Below, one piece after another: positions 20,423 to 23,977 of a DNA stretch of 23,977 bases. The position numbers were made by a program, and so were the translations under genes. Numbering within the stretch: position 1 is the first letter of the stretch; each line of letters starts with the position of its first letter. The DNA lies in assembly GCA_014904845.1 (NCBI GenBank), contig MU119720.1, positions 1-23,977 of the forward strand, in the 5' to 3' direction. The stretch comes from Acephala macrosclerotiorum. Lineage: Eukaryota > Ascomycota > Leotiomycetes > Helotiales > Mollisiaceae. The notes below the pieces were generated by a model. The model was not told where the DNA came from. It was given only the letters and a program-made list of their open reading frames with translations, and searched no databases.

Positions 20423-20666
20423 TGATTAAAAATAATTACTAATTAGTATTAGTATTATACTAAGAATATCGAGTTTATTAATAAAACGATTTAAATGCAC
20501 GTAAAATTTTTTTTGGATTTTAATATGCGTATTTATTATTCTTTAAAATTATTCAAAAAACGAAACTCGAAATATAAAAACTTTACTCTGAAAATGAAAA
20601 TAAAATAATATTAACTATATACGATTTCGAGTCGCACGTAAATATTATATGATATTTGTTTCGACA
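20423..20666. repeat. LTR copy 2 (direct, less mutated)
   Basis: This is the best-preserved copy, beginning TGATTA and ending TTTCGACA, i.e. TG...CA. It retains many C and G bases (for example ACGATTTCGAGTCGCACG) where copy 1 has A/T. Its end abuts the inverted segment 20667-22975 directly. Confidence 0.65.
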
Positions 20667-22975
20667 ATAATTAAATTTTTAAAAAATATATTTATAAAAA
20701 TAATAAAAAATATTTTTTAAATATATTAAATTAATATATATTAAAAATTATTAAATTATTTTATTTATAATATAAAAAAAATTTATTTATAAAATTTTAA
20801 TAATATATAAAAATAATAATAATTAAAATTAAAAAAATATTTATTAAAATTTATAATAATATAAAAAAAATAAAAAAATATTATATTTTATTACAATAAA
20901 TTTATTAATAAATAAATCAATAAAAGATTAATTTTATAAATAATAATTAAAATAATAAAAAATTTAATAAAATTAAATAAAATTGTATTAATATTATTAA
21001 TTTTTAAAATATATTTTAAAATAATTATTAAATATATATTATTTTTATTAATAATTAAAAATATTAAAAAAATATAACGTTTATATATTAAATATTAAAT
21101 TATAAATACGTTTATAATAAAAAATAATTTAAATATAAAATTTAGTTTAAATTTATTAATTTTTTTAAATTTATATATTTAATAAAAAAAAATAAAAAAA
21201 ATTTATATAAATTATTAATAACGAATAAAAAAAAATATATAATTAATATATTTTATAAATCGATTAAATTTCGTTTAATAATAATTAAATCGTATTATAT
21301 AAAAAAATGTTTTATAAAAGAATTATTAATAAAAAATTATTTTTTATATTTTTTTTATTTAATAAATTAAATTAAACAATTTAAATAATAAATTATTAAT
21401 AAAATAATACAATTAAAAACAATTAAAAAAATTATATAATATAAAAATATATTTAATAATATTTTTATTATTATTATTAAAAACGAAAATAAAATATTTA
21501 TAATAATTATAATAAATAAATAAAAATTAATAAAAAGATTTTATTATAATTATAAAAAAAAAATATAATTATTACGTTTAAAATATCGTTTAAAAAATTT
21601 TAATAAAAAAAAATTAATAATTTAATTATAAATTTTTTTTTTAATTTATTAAATTCGATTTTATTAAATATATTAAAATTCGTATTTTTAATTCGAAATT
21701 AATTAATAAAATTAAATATAAAATTATTAAAATATAATTTCGTAATATTATATAAATATATATATAATTGAAAATTAATTTTTAATAATTAATATTTGTA
21801 TATTTATTAAAATAAATTTATTATTTTTATTTATTAAATATTATTATAATAATTTTAAAATTATTATATAAAATAATAAAAACGAAAATATATTAATATA
21901 TTACGTATTATAAATATTATAAAAAAAATTATTAATAATTATATTTATATACGATTTTTATTTTATTTATTATTATTTAATATTAAAATTTAATTAAAAT
22001 TAAAATTATTATATTAAATAAAAAATTAAAATAATAAATTAAAAATTTAAATCGAAAATTTAAATATATTGTTTTAAATTTATTAATAATAATTTTTTTT
22101 ATTTTTATTAATAAATCGTTTATAAATAATAAAAATTTTAATTTTTAAATTAAATATAAAATTATTTTTATAAACGAAAATAAAAAAAATAATAAAAAAT
22201 TTAAAATTAAATTTTTTTTTATATATTATAATTTTATTAAAAACAAATAAATTATTAAAAATATATTAATTTTAAAAATTTATAAAATAATAAGAAAAAT
22301 TAATATAATTATAAAATAATTTAATTTTTTTAATATTTTAATAATTGTATATATTAATTTATATTTAATTAAATTTAAAATAATTAAAAAAACGTTTAAT
22401 AATTAATAATAATATAAATAAAAAAAATTATAAAAAATTAAATATATTAATAATTAAAATAATACGATAAATATTATAATAAAATTAATTTTTAATAAAA
22501 TTTTAAAAAAAAATTTAAATATTAATTATTTTAAAATATAAATAAAAAAATAAATTAAAAACAAATAATAAAAAAAAATAAATAAAAAAAAATAAATAAA
22601 AAAATCTTTTATTTTAATATTATTATTATTTAAAATTTTAAATTAAAAATAAATTTTTTTTTAATTCAAATTTTATAAATTTTAATAAATTTTAAAAATA
22701 ATATTAATAAATTAATATTATTTTTAATATTTAATTATATAATTTTTATTTTTTTAATATTTTTATTCGTTTAAATTATTAAAAACGATAATATTTTTAT
22801 TATAAAAAAAATTATTAATATTAAAATAAATATTATATAATATTTATATATAATTCGAAATCGTACATAATTAATACGTATATTAAAAACCAAAAAAAGT
22901 TTTATATATATTTAATTAATTATTATTAATAATTATTAATAATATTAAATTATAATAAAATAATAATAATATTAT
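20667..22975. repeat. Inverted copy of the element's left 2.7 kb
   Basis: This is the reverse complement of about 14507-17236, aligned by eye at several places: 20667-21100 with 16780-17236; 21640-21740 with about 16140-16255; 22610-22818 with 14751-14965; 22819-22975 with the LTR. It is shorter by about 0.4 kb through deletions, including about 80 bp missing inside the LTR. Where the 14.5-kb arm keeps CG, this arm usually has TA, so it is more fully mutated. The direct LTR copy 2 ends exactly where this begins. Confidence 0.7.
22819..22975. repeat. LTR copy 3 (inverted, internally deleted)
   Basis: Read on the minus strand it carries the same landmarks as copies 1 and 2: CG-containing ATTCGAAATCGTACATAATTAA followed by CGTATATTAAAAACCAAAAA correspond to the complement of copy 2. 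About 80 bp between them are absent. Its boundary TATTAA corresponds to the complement of TCGACA after mutation. The far boundary is approximate. Confidence 0.6.
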
Positions 22976-23569
22976 ATTTTTTTAATATATATATAAATAT
23001 ATTATAAAAATTTTTATTATTATTAATTTTAATAATTTCGTAAAATATAAAACGTTTAATATAAAATATTTAAATTTAATAAAAAAAATTTAATTATAAT
23101 ATTTAAATATATTATTAAAAATTTTAATTAAATTAAATCGAATTTATTAAAACGCGATATACGATTTTTTAATTTTATTTATTTTGAAAAAAATTTTATT
23201 TAAAATTATATATTATTTTTAATTTTTTTTATTTAATTAAAATTTTAAAAATAAAAAACATATAAATTTAAAAAAAAAAATTTATTAATAAAATCGAAAA
23301 AAAAAATTATATAAAAAAAACAAATAAATATTTTTTTATTTTAAATAATTAAAAATTGTAAAATTTTAAAAATTTTAAATAAATAATTTTATATTTTTAA
23401 ATATATTTTAATTAATAAATTTAATATTATATATTAAAATAAATTTTTATTATAAATTATATAAAATAATATATATTTAATTAATTTAAAAATAATTATT
23501 TAATTTATAAAAAAAAATAATTAATAAATATTTTTATTTTATATATTTATTTTTAATTTTTTAATTAAT
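22976..23569. repeat. A+T-rich spacer between the inverted LTR and repeat B
   Basis: About 600 bp of near-pure A+T with scattered CG dinucleotides. I could not align it reliably to any other part of the block; weak similarity to 13200-13630 is within what low complexity can produce. No ORF or domain is visible. Confidence 0.5.
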
Positions 23570-23977
23570 TTTATATTTTTTAATCGAAATTAAAATTATT
23601 TTAATATAATTAAATTCGATTATAATAAATTTATTAAAAAAAAAATTTTTAAATTATTATTTTTTATTTATAATAATATAAATATTTTTTTAATATATTT
23701 AATTTCGAAATTAAATAATTATATTTAAATAAATTAATAAATAATTAAAATATTAAAAAAATTTATTATTATTTAATTTAATTAAATAATAAATATATTA
23801 ATATTCGTTTTAAAAATAAAATAAATATTATATAATTAAAATTATAATTTATAAAAAAAATTTAAATTTTTTAATATTTTTTTTTTATTATATTATAATT
23901 TTATTTAATAATATTTTAAAATTTTAATTCGTATTAAATTATTTAATTTTATTTTTAATTATTATATTAATTAATAT
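23570..23977. repeat. Direct repeat B, right copy (cut by window end)
   Basis: It matches 13630-14070 in the same orientation about 9.9 kb away. At most differing sites this copy has TA where the left copy has CG, but a few are the reverse (for example ATTCGTTTT here against ATTTATTTT), so the copies mutated independently. It continues past the window. Confidence 0.65.

Larger units (their letters stand above)
14507..20666. mobile_element. RIP-degraded LTR retrotransposon (about 6.2 kb)
   Basis: Two direct copies of a roughly 244-bp sequence bound about 5.7 kb of internal DNA, the size of a complete Ty1/Copia- or Ty3-like element. No protein domain can be read: stops saturate every frame after C-to-T mutation on both strands, so family and coding direction are undetermined. 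The left third is heavily mutated; 18.0-20.6 kb keeps more C and G. I could not define a target duplication. Identification rests on repeat architecture alone. Confidence 0.6.

Noticed and set aside
14507..20666. Reading gag/pol domains from the A+T element
   Set aside because: All six frames are saturated with stops and codon bias is destroyed; any domain call would be invention.
12311..23977. Mitochondrial DNA origin for the A+T block
   Set aside because: No mitochondrial genes, tRNAs or rRNA are readable, and the LTR repeats with CG-to-TA differences between copies fit nuclear RIP better.
1..23977. CRISPR array or bacterial operon structure
   Set aside because: No regularly spaced repeats; introns and fungal gene families show a eukaryotic source.

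Overview
The window looks like nuclear DNA of a filamentous ascomycete whose repeats have been hit by a RIP-like C-to-T mutator. The evidence is short introns with fungal splice signals, a HET (heterokaryon incompatibility) domain remnant, ankyrin and SET-domain genes, and sharply bounded A+T islands. It has three parts: about 12.3 kb of moderate G+C, an 11.7-kb block that is almost pure A+T, and a 10-N assembly gap inside that block.

Region 1 (1-3627) holds the one gene that looks intact. It is a three-exon plus-strand gene of about 1005 codons, matching the fungal cellular reverse-transcriptase-related family (rvt). It has a 51-nt GT-AG intron, a 61-nt GC-AG intron, a long Gln/Met-rich insertion and a conserved MHDDFW catalytic motif.

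Region 2 (3628-9600) is a graveyard. It has about 1.5 kb of intergenic DNA with a 52-bp near-perfect palindrome, then a three-repeat ankyrin fragment. Next is a minus-strand SET-domain lysine methyltransferase pseudogene. Its body is interrupted by a 390-bp A+T-rich element with TG...CA ends and 5-bp ATTCT direct repeats, which looks like a solo LTR. Virtual excision restores the reading frame. After that come a degraded Gln-rich repeat locus and a HET-domain pseudogene. Several premature stops here fit single C-to-T or G-to-A changes (TGG to TAG, CAG to TAG, CAA to TAA, CGA to TGA).

Region 3 (9600-12310) is gene-poor. It has a small A+T island, G+C hairpins, and a 1.6-kb segment (10708-12310) bounded by TCACGTGA boxes and matching inverted subterminal repeats, possibly a degenerate DNA transposon. 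A tentative minus-strand mini-gene lies inside it. TCACGTGA occurs five times in the first 12.3 kb.

Region 4 (12311-23977) is a heavily mutated transposon nest. I can align by eye two direct copies of a roughly 244-bp LTR (about 14507-14750 and 20423-20666) and a third, inverted copy (22819 to about 22975). The 20667-22975 segment is the reverse complement of 14507 to about 17236, so the block contains 2.3-2.7-kb inverted arms. A second direct repeat pairs 13630-14070 with 23570-23977. Surviving cytosines are mostly in CpG, and sites that are CG in one copy are usually TA in the other.

The genes do not form a pathway. The window reads as one conserved gene beside decaying accessory genes and a silenced repeat island.
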